Positions 22,754 through 32,908 of a DNA stretch of 64,000 nt are shown piece after piece. The notes below the pieces were generated by a model, which saw only the letters and a list, made by a program, of their open reading frames with translations, did no database searches and was not told the origin of the DNA. The DNA comes from Anisodus tanguticus (taxonomy: Eukaryota > Streptophyta > Magnoliopsida > Solanales > Solanaceae), in assembly GCA_034509755.1 (NCBI GenBank), contig CM067546.1, forward strand, positions 33,130,383-33,194,382, read 5' to 3'. Position numbers and translations under genes: made by a program. How positions within the stretch are numbered: position 1 is the first letter of the stretch; the number at the start of each line of letters is the position of its first letter.

Positions 22754-22922
22754 GAAGTGTTGCTATTTTCAAATTTCTGATTATGATCGACGAAGAGGAT
22801 CTTTAAGGATTCAATGGTTCGTTAGGAAATCAATTCAAAGATCTATAAAGCAGTTACATACAATTGCAAACAAACTATTCTACAGCGACCTTGAGTGTGT
22901 AATATCTGGGTGCTTAAGGTGT

Positions 22923-22960
22923 CACTACTAAAAAAAATGTGAATTTCTGAAGGACATACC
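22923..22960 (+). mobile_element. possible CACTA (En/Spm) transposon terminus fragment
   Basis: CACTACTAAAAAAAATGTGA resembles the CACTA-plus-A-run terminus of plant En/Spm elements. No matching inverted end or transposase is visible nearby, so it may be a truncated piece or chance. Confidence 0.35.
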
Positions 22961-24139
22961 GATCCCATAAAAAATAAACATTTATGACAAGCCAATTTTC
23001 TACAAATTCCATCAGAAATTAAATTTATCCCAACACGTTTTCTATTTTTTAAGTGCCTCGCCTTGGGAAAATTCTTGTGCGGTTCCAACTTTGCTTTTTA
23101 TAAGACATTAGTTGCATAAAGTATATATTATTATCTTTAAAACATATAAATATCAGAAATTTGATGAAGTGATGGAATAAAACACATTAGTTAATGGAGA
23201 AGATGTAGACTTTTATACTTGGTAGTTCATCTATCCCTAAGACCTAATTACTTGAGCAGCTTAGGGATTCTGATCACACTATTTATCTGTTACGTATAAA
23301 TTATACTTTTGGTTTATAATACAATTTTGAACAGTTAAATGTTCTAAATTAGGTAGCTAACAACAATTGTTTCCTGCTTATTTTTCCTAACCCAACCCTC
23401 ACAGGCTCTGGAATTTGATGAGCCAGGACAGACTGGTCTTTCATTTGAAAGGGCCTCAAAATGCCAGCCCAACCCTAAGCAAGCCACGGCCTACAATTTA
23501 CTTTCTTAAAATCTATATAACCTTTTTTGAATATAGTATGGATTATAGAACAGGTTCATCACTAGCTGAATGCCTAATTGTGACTGCATCATACATAAAC
23601 ATTTAGACATGCTAGGATATGACCAAATTATGGAATTTAAAACAGCATATATTGCAACAAATGCCAACATTTGCAACCAAATTATGCAGATCATATATTT
23701 ACTTTAAAAATCGTTTATATCAAGAGAGAACCATTATGATGTACAAGTAAAGATCACAAGTAGGAATCGAGTCAAAGAGGTATAAAATTTCAACTATAAG
23801 ATTTCTATTTAGAGTAATCCGCTCCTATCTTTTCTGCTCTATTATGATCTTTTTCCAACTACAATAAAATGAAAAACTTGAAAACATCGCACTGGGCGGG
23901 CCTTTTAGCCTCAATTTCCAAAGGCTAAAAACATCTTAGTCCAACCATATTAGGGTGATTTGCACTTTTTCCCTATTTTGTGTTTGTCTTAAATTTTTCC
24001 CCTCATAATAAACAAATTTTCGCAGGCATAAATTTATATTTTCTTATCATAATATCTCATAAGTTATGTCTCATATGACTTGAATTTCTAAAAAAAAAAA
24101 AAACATATGACATAAGTTCTATTGCGAGGTGCAAATATT

Positions 24140-25107
24140 TGTTGGAAATTTGCCTTTGAAGGGGGTTGCGTCCACCCATCTTTAGTGACTTAAACACTCG
24201 TGTTCCGCATGTTGGAGTCTTTGGTTCTTCACACGTGCATAATCTACTAAGTGAGTAGATGATCGTAGGGCCAAGGATCGTCAAATTTCGTTAAGAAATG
24301 AAAGAGATAATAGTCCACTAAGTAAGGTGTTTGAGGCATGAAAATATGATGTGGACAAATCTACCACATCGGTGGGAAAAGAAAGAATTGTTCTTTTTAT
24401 AAGCCTAAAAATGGATAAGGGTTTAGGACCCCAAGGGGTAACCCATGTGTTTGAAGAAGGGAGGACCTAGGTGTGCTTGGGTTTGAGGCTAGCCCCACAC
24501 GCGCACCGCCCGTCCGATCCTGGTTGTGGGCTTCTAGGCTTCTGGGCTACTTCTGATATTATCTTTTGGACCCCAAACTGTTTATGGCATTAACCATCTA
24601 AAACGTTTTACACTTACTACAAAACGTTTATGGTCATGACTACACATCTCCTCCTCCTAAACACTATATATTGAGACCTAAAATAGATTTGAGGGAAGGA
24701 GAAAAAAAGACCACAGAAAAAGAGAGAGACAAGTCTTAAACAAGAACAGTCCAGAATAGTTCTTCTTTTTCCTTTAAATTTCCGCTCTTCAGCAATCGTT
24801 TCATGTTTGTTTTCTTCGTCAGAATCAACCTATTTGTTTTGTAGTGTTGATTAGTTGCTGTTTTATCTTGAGAGACTATTGCCCGCTAACGTAAAAGCAT
24901 ATATACCAGACAATCTTGTCTTAAAGACAGAGAGTCATCTCTCGACTCAAATTACGATTGTAACAATCCAGATTTAGTGTTTCTTGATTTCAGGTTATCA
25001 AAATTCAAGACTCAACAAGTTTGCGGCAATTATAATCTTGGTTGTTTGTTTATCCTTTCGAACACTTGTAATATTTATTTACTTCCTGTACTGCTTTGAT
25101 TCCAACA
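24140..25107 (+). mobile_element. solo LTR related to element A
   Basis: Starts TGTTGGAAATTTGCC and ends GATTCCAACA. The first 400 bp match, in reverse orientation, the outer part of LTR A (4650 down to about 4260), including a G-box CACGTG at 24232-24237. The last 200 bp share the GTCTTAAAGACAGAG block. No internal domain follows. Flanking 5-mers (ATATT left, ATTAT right) do not match, so the target duplication has decayed or an end is off by a few bases. It lies about 3 kb downstream of the MYC gene. Confidence 0.8.
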
Positions 25108-25376
25108 ATTATATCCAACAAAATTAAAGACCAACTCATTTGACTGAAAATATTAAAGACCATCCCATTTGAAGGGAAAACTCTGCAATTTTTCCAACTG
25201 GTTATGCTAGGTCGACCTCAGGGGTCAAGCCATTTTGAGTGTGGAAATTGCATCATAGTAACTTCTAGAACCGTTATTTAAATCTTAGCCAATGTTTGCA
25301 AATTATTTAATGTATAACCGTAACCTTAAAAGTGAGTAAATAAATTGCTTCTTCTTTCCCGTCCTGTCAAAGTATG

Positions 25377-25935
25377 GGAAAATTCAGTTTTTTAGTTCAA
25401 AACTTAAGGATATTTGTCCTCAAGTTCAGTTTTTCAATTCAAAACTACAGGACATTGAGTCCTTTAAGTTCAATTTTTTCTGTTCAAAACTTCACAACAA
25501 TTATATTTTTTTACCCCTCCCCCAAGAGCTCCCCCTTTTCTTAACAATATATTCTTAAGGTCAACATTTCCAATTCAAATATTTCAGGACAATGTATTAT
25601 GTTCAGTTTTTTTTTTAAAAAAAATCGAACTTCAGGATTTCAACTTTAGTGTCCTAAATTTCAGTTTTTCTAGTTCAAATTTCAGGGACATTGTGTAGTT
25701 TAAACTTTGTGTTTGTATCCTAAAATTCAATTATTTGGTTTCAATTTCAAGCCATTAGATATAAGAACGAGAGAAAGAAAGAAACAACAATAGTAGTGAC
25801 CAAATTGATGTAGTTTTCTTACTATTTGCTAACTAAAATGATGCATACATTCATGAAATTATGATCTAAGTTTAAATTATATAGTTCAAACTTCAGGTCT
25901 CTGTGTTCTTAAATTTGAATTGTGTTGTTCAAACT
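25377..25935. repeat. degenerate ~42-45-bp repeat array
   Basis: Recurring words TTCAGTTTTT, AGTTCAAAACTT and CAGGACATTGTGTCC come back every 40-45 bp between about 25380 and 25720, with weaker copies to 25935. The copies are heavily diverged and separated by indels. It resembles the short inverted/direct repeat clusters common between genes in Solanaceae, but I cannot name a family. Confidence 0.55.
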
Positions 25936-27067
25936 TCAACTGGTACTCTTGTAAGAATAAGGCACGATGGTGTTTATATAATCTGAGAGTCATGCTTGGT
26001 TGTAAGATGAAAATTATTGACATGGATACTATGGAGGAGGAGGAGGAACGAGAAGGAAATAAGAAGAGTAGTAGCGGGAAGTGTCCTTTTTTAAATGCTG
26101 GCTAAATTTTAAATAATTTACAAATTATGATTAAAACTTACACAGCGGCCCAAAAATAGAGATTGGTGCACTTTGCCTATTTTAATGGTTCTAAGTTCTA
26201 ACTCTGATGTTTGCTGCAAAGATAAAATTAAATGTATAAACAAATAATTAAATAGATTATCCAAAAGGAAAAAAAAGAACAAGACAACCTTTGAACTTTC
26301 TTGCACTAAGGGTGGTGAAGAGGGGGTAGCGAATAAGCGGGTCCAAAAGGCTAAGAACAATTATCATTATTTGATATGATAATATTTTTTGTGGCCGAGA
26401 GATTAGGTGCTCTTTAGATTTTGTTTTTCTTTTGTATGGTATTACGGTTTAATATTACAAAAAAAAAAAAAAAAAAATTGTGTTCGAGAAAAGAAAATTA
26501 CAGCACAAGGATCACACTCCAAGGATAATTCAGATTCTCTAGAACAATATCCAAACACCACACACATTAATAATTCCAGGAAAAAAAAACATATCAAAAA
26601 ATTAACAAGATTTTTATATGATGGAACTAGGTATTGTTTTCAAATTGAAAATGACAATACCGCAGCCAGACCACCTACAATTATGTAGACTAGTTGGGCT
26701 CATTCACTAAACTTCATGGACCAAACTTTTTTTTTTCTTTCTATTTTGCTTCATTCAGCAGAAAGAATCAAATATAGTGTACATTGTACAAAATTAAAAG
26801 CAAACAAATTGGTGGGCCATATGATTTAAAGACTTTAATATTTAAACTAATTTCACATGTAAAACATGATTCTTTTTGTCTTCAAGTCCACTTCCACCAA
26901 ATTTGTGTCACGTCACAATTATTTGTTTTCTAGTGTACGAAAAATATATTTAAATTATATAAATACCATGCATAGTGGAGTAGATGATTTTATTTACATC
27001 AATTTGTCCCTACACTTTGTTCAATTATTAGCGGTTAAAGTTGACATGTCCAAGTAATAGTATAGGG

Positions 27068-27190
27068 AAAGAGCAGTGTTTTAAGAGGAGAGGCTCGAGG
27101 AGAGGCGTTTTACGCAGTATGGAGCGAGACGTAAGCCCCGAGACACAGAACGTAAGTCTCATGGATCTACGGGACGTATGTCTCATATAT
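27068..27190. repeat. GC-rich dispersed repeat fragment
   Basis: A GC-rich island in AT-rich DNA, built from variants of two words: GAGGAGAGGCTCGAGGAGAG with GCGTTTTACGC, and ACGTAAGCCCCGAGAC with ACGTAAGTCTCATGG. ACGTAAG/ACGTATG-type words recur three times at about 25-30-bp spacing. I believe sequences of this kind are dispersed in eudicot genomes, but I cannot assign a transposon class. Confidence 0.45.
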
Positions 27191-28161
27191 CTTTAATTTT
27201 ATAATTTTAATACTAAAAATAAGTAAAAGTAAATTTTTCATTAAAATTATGCAAATATATTCAAATAAATCACCAATAATTAGGAAAGTTAAGCTTCTGA
27301 GTACACATGGGAAGATTGTCATTAGATGAAGTGAAATTTGTTCAAATTAAGTGCATTCGAAAAAGTGGCTGCCAGGTTCAACCCACATGATATTCATGGA
27401 ATGTTATGCCAATACTATTATGGAAATACTTTGGTCTATAATAGATAATAGGGTTTAAACCAAAAGAGAATCAAGTTCAATGTATTCTCCTAAAGGAACA
27501 ATGCAACACATGCCTTCTTCATGATTTCTTTTTATAATTATTAGAATAAAATATGTGGAGATATACATCATAATATAATCGAGCAAGCCGCCAAAATGTA
27601 TAAAAGGATTAATTCCTTGTAGTTTCCTTTTTATTTTGCTGCTGCATCTAGTCTAGTCTACAAGACTACTTACATTGACAAACTCATATGAAAAGATAGA
27701 TAGTTTTTCTAAGGTATATTTGTTTGTATATGTAAGTAATTCAGTATTCTCGTGAAATAATCCCTCAAATTTGGATATAAGAATCCCAACATAGGTAATT
27801 AAGCACCACTCCCCAAGTAAACCAAAATTGATGCATAATCAAATTCACCTATCATCAATTTCTTCTTCATTTATATCCTAAACAAAGAATACAAAAGGAT
27901 ATATATGATGCAATCTTACCGATAAGACGGAGCTGCAAATTTATCTTTAATTATATGAACTAAAGCCCGAGTTTATTGAGTTTTTGGGTTTAACATTTAT
28001 GTACAAAAATATTTCGACAACCACCTAGGTACAAATGGTAAAATAACACGAAACTAGTCTTCATCTTAATCTCTAACTTCATAACAAAAACATTACATAG
28101 AGAGCTTGCAACTCAAATCTCATGAAGCTTTGATTGAGCTCTATCTACTTCTAAAGTGTTT

Positions 28162-30222
28162 TTAGCGTGTTTCAGCAATTCTCGATGTCAATGCAATCCT
28201 AAGCTGCTCCTCAGTGAAATGTCCGCTACCCATTTTCACTGTGGCTTGCTGGATCATCAACTCGTTCACTACTGAAACACTGGCATGGTGCACATCTAGG
28301 TCTAATTCCATGAGGGCTGACATTAACCTCGCGGCTGGATGATTCTTTTTATTACATTGTATACGAATCATAGCATCCCATCCGATTATCTTTACATCTA
28401 TATCCAAGTCTACAATCTTGCTTCCAGTATGACTAGACATCTTGAGATCTTGATTTTGTGGTGGAGGACCGCCATGGCGCCTTGAATCTTTGCTCGCTAA
28501 TTCTTTCTTCAAGTCAGCTACTTGGCTCTTCAAGTCTTCTCTATCTGACTCTCTATTTTGAAGCTTCGATTTCAACTCATTTATATACGAAATAGCATCT
28601 CCAAGAAGTGATGCTTTGTCCATCTTGGACACATTGGGTACAACAGCTCTAAGCGCGTAGAATCTTTGGTTCAATTTCTCCCTCCTTTGCCTCTCTGCCT
28701 CTACGTGATTCAAAGGTTCCTCCCGTCCATTTGCTGGCTTCCTTCCTCGCTTCCTCGGCTTCTTTTCCGGTTCTACAACTCTACTACTATCAGCTTCTTT
28801 CACCACCGAGGCCTCCAGATCTGAATGATCCGAATCTTCACCTCCACCTCCACCTGACATAGAAGTAGGCAAAACTGTACCTGAAATAAATGAAAGCATT
28901 CCTTCTTCATTGCTTCCTCTAGAAGTGGCTGACCTTTTCTTGTTCTTACTATTCTCTTCCCCTGCCCCGAATTGGGACTGACCTGAAAACAAGTTCCCAT
29001 TTGCACTACAAGCACTTTTCTTAGTACTATCACCAAAATTCAAGATTTCACCTGACTCAGGCTTGCAAGAAAGCGATGAATTTCCATTTCCATTCCTATT
29101 ATTACTACTTCCATCAAACCCGAATTCCGGAAAGTTCAACTCCCTAGTAAAAAATCCTTGTGTTTGTTGTTGCTGAGGATGTTGTTGTTGCTGTTGCTGT
29201 TGCTGTTGCTGATTGTAAGAACTATGGTTGTTCTCATTTCCATAAGCAATTTGTTTATTACTATTACTTGATGGAACTGAATTTGTTTGAATTGTATTTA
29301 AAGACTCTCTAACTTCCATAGCTGAGGAAGATGATGGATCAGTGAGCCAAAGCGCTGACGGATCGCTTTCGGGCTGCACGGCCCATGAACCTGAGCCCAA
29401 ATCATTGTTAAAGTTAAACAATACTCTAACCTTGTTCATGAGATCAGAACTCTGGGTTATCAACTCTGTGGAGCCCAATTCAACCACACCATTAGCTGAA
29501 GGGATACAAACCATAGTTTGAAGCCCAAATCCTTGGGCCTGTCGGACCCGTTCGCAGTGGGAAGCTGCTAATTTCTCTGCCCCGGCAACCCAAATCGGGC
29601 TGGAACTGTACATGGCCTGACCCGGAAGCCCACTCCCGTTAACAAACGATTGAGTCATGGAGATAAGGAAGAACCATTCAGTGTCGGTAACTTCTTCATC
29701 GACAGCATCAACAGCTTCATCGTTGCCGGTTTGTGTACCGGAAATTAAAGAATTAAGCTCCCGGAGAACCTTTTTCCGGTGCTCCTGCTCAGCAATATAA
29801 GCCGGAGAGGAAACCGGTAGTTTCCTCTTGCCTTTATCTTCTTCACCTTTATAGTACCCATCTCCCCAACCCAACACGGATGGACTCGAAAAATCGACGG
29901 CGGACGATTGCCAGAAGATGGCGTATGTCCACGTTTCACGATCACCGTCAATTAGGGTTTGAAGACGTTGTTGAAGCGTTTCTTGGTTGAAAAACGGCAT
30001 GGATTTTGAAGGGTCAACACCCGCAGCCGTAACAGTAGACACACAAGCAGATGTAATAGGTGGTGTATTAGTAGGAAGAGGGTTTGAATTAGCACCAGGA
30101 GCAGTAGAATTAGTAGCCCAAAAAGAATGATCGGAAGACATAAAAGCTTCCATCATAGAAACGTTGTCATCAGTGGTGGTATCATTCCATAAATTCATGC
30201 TGGGTAAGCTGAATTCAGTCAT
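28162..30222 (-). CDS. MYC1: MYC2-family bHLH transcription factor (Solanaceae MYC1 / JAMYC10-like)
   Basis: Intact single-exon gene of 686 codons, ATG at 30222, TAA at 28164-28162. Domains: acidic N-terminus; bHLH-MYC_N region about 75-265 containing the JAZ-interacting segment (QTLIDGDRETWTYAIFWQ, GWGDGYYKGEED) and the acidic activation segment DEEVTDTEWFFL (175-186); poly-Gln 338-347; basic nuclear signal KKPRKRGRK (487-495); bHLH about 501-550 with DNA-reading residues His506, Glu510 and Arg514; a leucine-zipper-like helix to about 575; C-terminal ACT-like dimerisation domain about 603-680. Family knowledge: such proteins bind G-boxes (CACGTG), are held by JAZ repressors and are released by jasmonate, switching on defence and specialised-metabolism genes in the nucleus. 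Lack of introns is typical of the family. The class is certain; the MYC1 rather than MYC2 assignment rests on remembered similarity (MTEFSLPSMNLWN start, AYIAEQEHRKKVLRELNS block). Confidence 0.93.
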   Translation of the reverse strand: MTEFSLPSMNLWNDTTTDDNVSMMEAFMSSDHSFWATNSTAPGANSNPLPTNTPPITSACVSTVTAAGVDPSKSMPFFNQETLQQRLQTLIDGDRETWTYAIFWQSSAVDFSSPSVLGWGDGYYKGEEDKGKRKLPVSSPAYIAEQEHRKKVLRELNSLISGTQTGNDEAVDAVDEEVTDTEWFFLISMTQSFVNGSGLPGQAMYSSSPIWVAGAEKLAASHCERVRQAQGFGLQTMVCIPSANGVVELGSTELITQSSDLMNKVRVLFNFNNDLGSGSWAVQPESDPSALWLTDPSSSSAMEVRESLNTIQTNSVPSSNSNKQIAYGNENNHSSYNQQQQQQQQQQHPQQQQTQGFFTRELNFPEFGFDGSSNNRNGNGNSSLSCKPESGEILNFGDSTKKSACSANGNLFSGQSQFGAGEENSKNKKRSATSRGSNEEGMLSFISGTVLPTSMSGGGGGEDSDHSDLEASVVKEADSSRVVEPEKKPRKRGRKPANGREEPLNHVEAERQRREKLNQRFYALRAVVPNVSKMDKASLLGDAISYINELKSKLQNRESDREDLKSQVADLKKELASKDSRRHGGPPPQNQDLKMSSHTGSKIVDLDIDVKIIGWDAMIRIQCNKKNHPAARLMSALMELDLDVHHASVSVVNELMIQQATVKMGSGHFTEEQLRIALTSRIAETR

Positions 30223-30227
30223 TCCAT
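30219..30227 (-). promoter_or_regulatory. two-codon upstream ORF overlapping the MYC start
   Basis: The leader contains ATG GAA TGA at 30227-30219. Its stop TGA shares two bases with the MYC start codon (A-TG-A, main ATG 30222-30220). The upstream ATG has T at -3 and G at +4; the main ATG has G at -3. If the leader starts at the predicted site, scanning ribosomes meet this mini-ORF five bases before the true start. Confidence 0.6.
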
Positions 30228-30345
30228 AAAACAGGTGAAAATGGTGGAGAAGAGAGAAGATAGGGAAGAGAATAATAGGGGGAAATGGAGGCTAAAAGAT
30301 TTGGTTAGCTAGTTGAGTGGAAATTTGGGGTTTTATATTTTATTT
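30223..30345 (-). promoter_or_regulatory. MYC core promoter and 5' leader
   Basis: On the minus strand AATATAAAACC puts a TATA box (TATAAAA) at 30337-30331, about 108 nt before the start codon. A start site about 30 nt downstream would give a leader of roughly 75-80 nt. The leader is pyrimidine-rich (CCCCCTATTATTCTC and CTTCTCTCTTCTCC words), as in many plant leaders. No CACGTG box is visible in the first 200 bp upstream. Confidence 0.6.
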
Positions 30346-31592
30346 GAGCTGAATTTGGGTGGATAAAGGACGGCGGGTTCCACGAAGGCCCTGCCCCCAT
30401 TAATTAGCGACAGTTTTCATATTTCCTTGTAGGTAAATGGTAAACTATCTTTTACCCATGAAACCAAAAATGTCTCAACAAATTTTCATGTTAGTAAAAA
30501 GATAATTTTCACAAAATATCAATAAAAAGAAATATTTTATTATTATTTTAAAATGAGTGTTTGTTTTACAGTCTGTTGAATTATTTCGAACTTCAAATTT
30601 GAAATAGAAATTTAAAGTATTACATATAGGTTGACTAGTAATTTAAGTTTTCATTAACAATTTTTTTTATTTTCAAGTGAAATTCATATTCTAAATACAA
30701 CTACATGTTGAACTTTTAAATATTCTTTTTTCAACTTCAAATTCAACTAATTCCTTTTTAAAAACTTCTACAAATTCATGTCCAATCGTCTCGTCTACTA
30801 AAAAGTATCTTTGGAGTGTTTTGCAATTTTTTTAGTAAATTGAAGAACTTTTTTTCTAATGGCGTTTATTTGAAAAAAATCAAAGAAAACTCAATACCTA
30901 TTAATCTATTATGATTCAAATATCTTACTGCAACTATCCTATTTTATATTTTAAAATAATTACTCAAGAAGTCAAATCATTTTTTATTTGATCACCAAAT
31001 ATTTTTAATTAAAATAATTACTCAAGAAGTCAAATCATTTTTTATTTGATTACCAAATATTTTTAATATATCAGAATATTTATGACTGTAATCCATAGTA
31101 CTTTTATATACTATTAGTTTTTAAGTACCTATATTTTAGTTTTAAAAAGAATAAGAACTTGATGTTTGAATTTATGTCAAAAATTAGATGTATATATTGA
31201 CACTTATATAAGAAGCTCGGTGTACTTTTTAGAATGAAGAAAGTACTTTTCACTATTCCTGATTTCTTTTTTCTGAAAAAAAAAGGTAAAAGAAATGAGA
31301 GAAAAAGAAGGAGAGACCAACTCCAATGAATCTTCATTTCCATTCTTTGCTAAGGTAAGGAATATTTAAGGAGTTGAATTTGGAAATTGTAAAGCTAGAG
31401 AAGAAGATATGATATAATAACCATTTTAGAAACCTTCTCATTTATGAGTTTATGATGTCGAAGTGTAACAGTTCAATGTTTCAACCTACAAATTAAAGAG
31501 AAAGAACTTCATTTTCAGCAAAATATAAATTAACGATATATGCATTGAAGGACTTGATTATAAAGATGGAAATAAAATAAACTAAAGATATT
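30346..31592. other. spacer upstream of the MYC gene
   Basis: AT-rich distal promoter region between the MYC gene and element E. It contains a 58-bp tandem duplication at 30953-31068. The minus-strand ORF at 31104-31343 has no recognisable domain and low-complexity composition, so I do not call it. Its last bases include AGATATT (31586-31592), the candidate target duplication of E. Confidence 0.55.
30953..31068. repeat. 58-bp tandem duplication upstream of the MYC gene
   Basis: AAATAATTACTCAAGAAGTC followed by AAATCATTTTTTATTTGAT and ACCAAATATTTTTAAT occurs twice, period 58 bp, with only one or two differences (GATCACC vs GATTACC). The near-identity makes it a recent duplication about 750 bp upstream of the gene. 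Confidence 0.9.
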
Positions 31593-31594
31593 AA

Positions 31595-31840
31595 TGAAAT
31601 AGGTCAAAGTGTTAGTGTATAAAGTAGAGAGGGCTATATTTGTTATGGCTTAGTAATTAGAAGGGTAGCTAAGCAATTAGTTAAGAAAGGTAGTTAGTTA
31701 TTAGATATTATATTAGGGCCATTACAGATCATTGTAACAGAACTGGTTTCATTTTCTCTCAATTGAAGTTAACTGCTTTCTCTCTAGAGCTCACTCTAAC
31801 CTCAGCTATGGCGGTCGGCAATTATCTCATGTGAAATTTA
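31595..31840 (+). repeat. 5' LTR of element E
   Basis: Starts TGAAATAGGTCAAAGTG and shares more than 200 bp with the 3' copy, ending in CTCATGTGAA plus a few AT-rich bases before the primer site TGGTATCAGAAC at 31844. Confidence 0.85.
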
Positions 31841-31843
31841 ATA

Positions 31844-31855
31844 TGGTATCAGAAC
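31844..31855 (+). other. primer-binding site of element E
   Basis: TGGTATCAGAAC, one or two changes from the initiator-Met tRNA complement, placed just after the 5' LTR. Confidence 0.78.
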
Positions 31856-31943
31856 AATAATCACGATTGTGAGTTATATTAATCGATCTAACTAGAAACC
31901 ATATCCGATTGAATAGAACTGTGATTTCTCGGTTTGAGCAACA

Positions 31944-32908
31944 ATGGCGACCACGAAGATTGATCACAATCATGCATTGTTTCTTCACCCTTCGAATAAT
32001 ATCGGAGGACCGATTATCTCAATTGTGTTGACTGGATCTGAAAATTACTCCATTTGAGCGGGGCTATGCGAATCCAACTGCACGGAAAAAACAAGCTAGG
32101 GATTGTCAATGGCAACTTGAAGAAGGAGGATTTTACTGCAGATTTGGCGCATCAATGGTATAGGTGTAATGTTATAGTTCTAGGATGGATAATGGAAACA
32201 GTACGCAGGAATTGCACACCGGTATTGTATATGTTGAAGATGCAAAGGAGATTTGGGATGATTTGAAGGAGAGGTTTGATAAAGTGAATATTTCTCGACT
32301 GTATCAATTGCACAAATCGATTGCAACTCAAGTTCAAGGAACTAACACCGTTTCAGTGTATTTCTCAAAACTTCATCATTTTTGGGTTGAATTCGATAGC
32401 ATGATACCGAGCCCTTGCAATTGTCCAAGATCTAAAGAGTTTGCAAAAATTGTAGATGTTGCAATTTTTAATGGGCCTTAATGAGAACTATGATCAGGCT
32501 AGAAGCCAAATCCTAATGACTAGTCCCACACCAAGTCTCAACAAAGCCTATTCCATGTTGATACAAAGGAAAAGTCAAATATCAATGACTAGCACATCTA
32601 CAACAAATTATGGAGTTGAATTAACTGTTTTGTTGGCTGGGAGATGAAATAACTATCAGAAGTTGAAGAAGAACTGCCATTTGCTATGTGACTTTTGTCA
32701 ACTAAGAGGACATATAGCTGAGAAGTGTTACAGAATGATTGGTTATCCACCGGATGTCAAAGGAAAGAAGAAGGAAGTTGTTAATACTGCCAATCATGTG
32801 CAAGCAGAGAATGTCAATCCCAAGATACATGGAAGGAATGTTGCATTTAACAGTGGTTTTGGAATGGGAAACATGCCTAAGGCACCACAACTCACTGATG
32901 AATAGCAT
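31944..32908 (+). pseudogene. gag of element E (broken)
   Basis: Starts at ATG 31944 (MATTKIDHNHALFLHPS) with GGPIISIVLTGSENYS matching the conserved Copia gag N-terminus. An in-frame stop follows near 32055, and the remainder is spread over three frames: EIWDDLKERFDKVNISRLYQ near 32250, FLMGLNENYDQARSQILM near 32465 and the zinc knuckle CDFCQLRGHIAEKC near 32690-32730. The knuckle keeps all four CCHC ligands. The frame ends at a TAG at 32903-32905, where relatives usually read through. Confidence 0.82.

Larger units (their letters stand above)
21914..24139. other. AT-rich spacer with transposon fragments
   Basis: No gene seen. It holds a 77-bp tandem duplication (22321-22464), a primer-site-like TGGTATCAGGGC at 22742 that may be the remnant of a lost Copia element, and a CACTA-like terminus at 22923. 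The rest is unassigned AT-rich DNA. Confidence 0.5.
25108..28161. other. spacer downstream of the MYC gene
   Basis: AT-rich, with no convincing ORF; short ORFs such as 25920-26105, 26407-26688 and 26866-27057 lack recognisable domains. It contains a degenerate minisatellite (25377-25935) and a GC-rich dispersed-type repeat (27068-27190). No plant polyadenylation signal close to the MYC stop could be chosen with confidence. Confidence 0.55.

Noticed and set aside
28800..29036. Second minus-strand ORF inside the MYC gene
   Set aside because: Overlaps the MYC coding sequence in another frame; MYC domains prove the main frame.
31104..31343. 79-codon minus-strand ORF upstream of the MYC gene
   Set aside because: Low-complexity Phe/Lys/Leu translation of AT-rich DNA; no domain and no promoter evidence.
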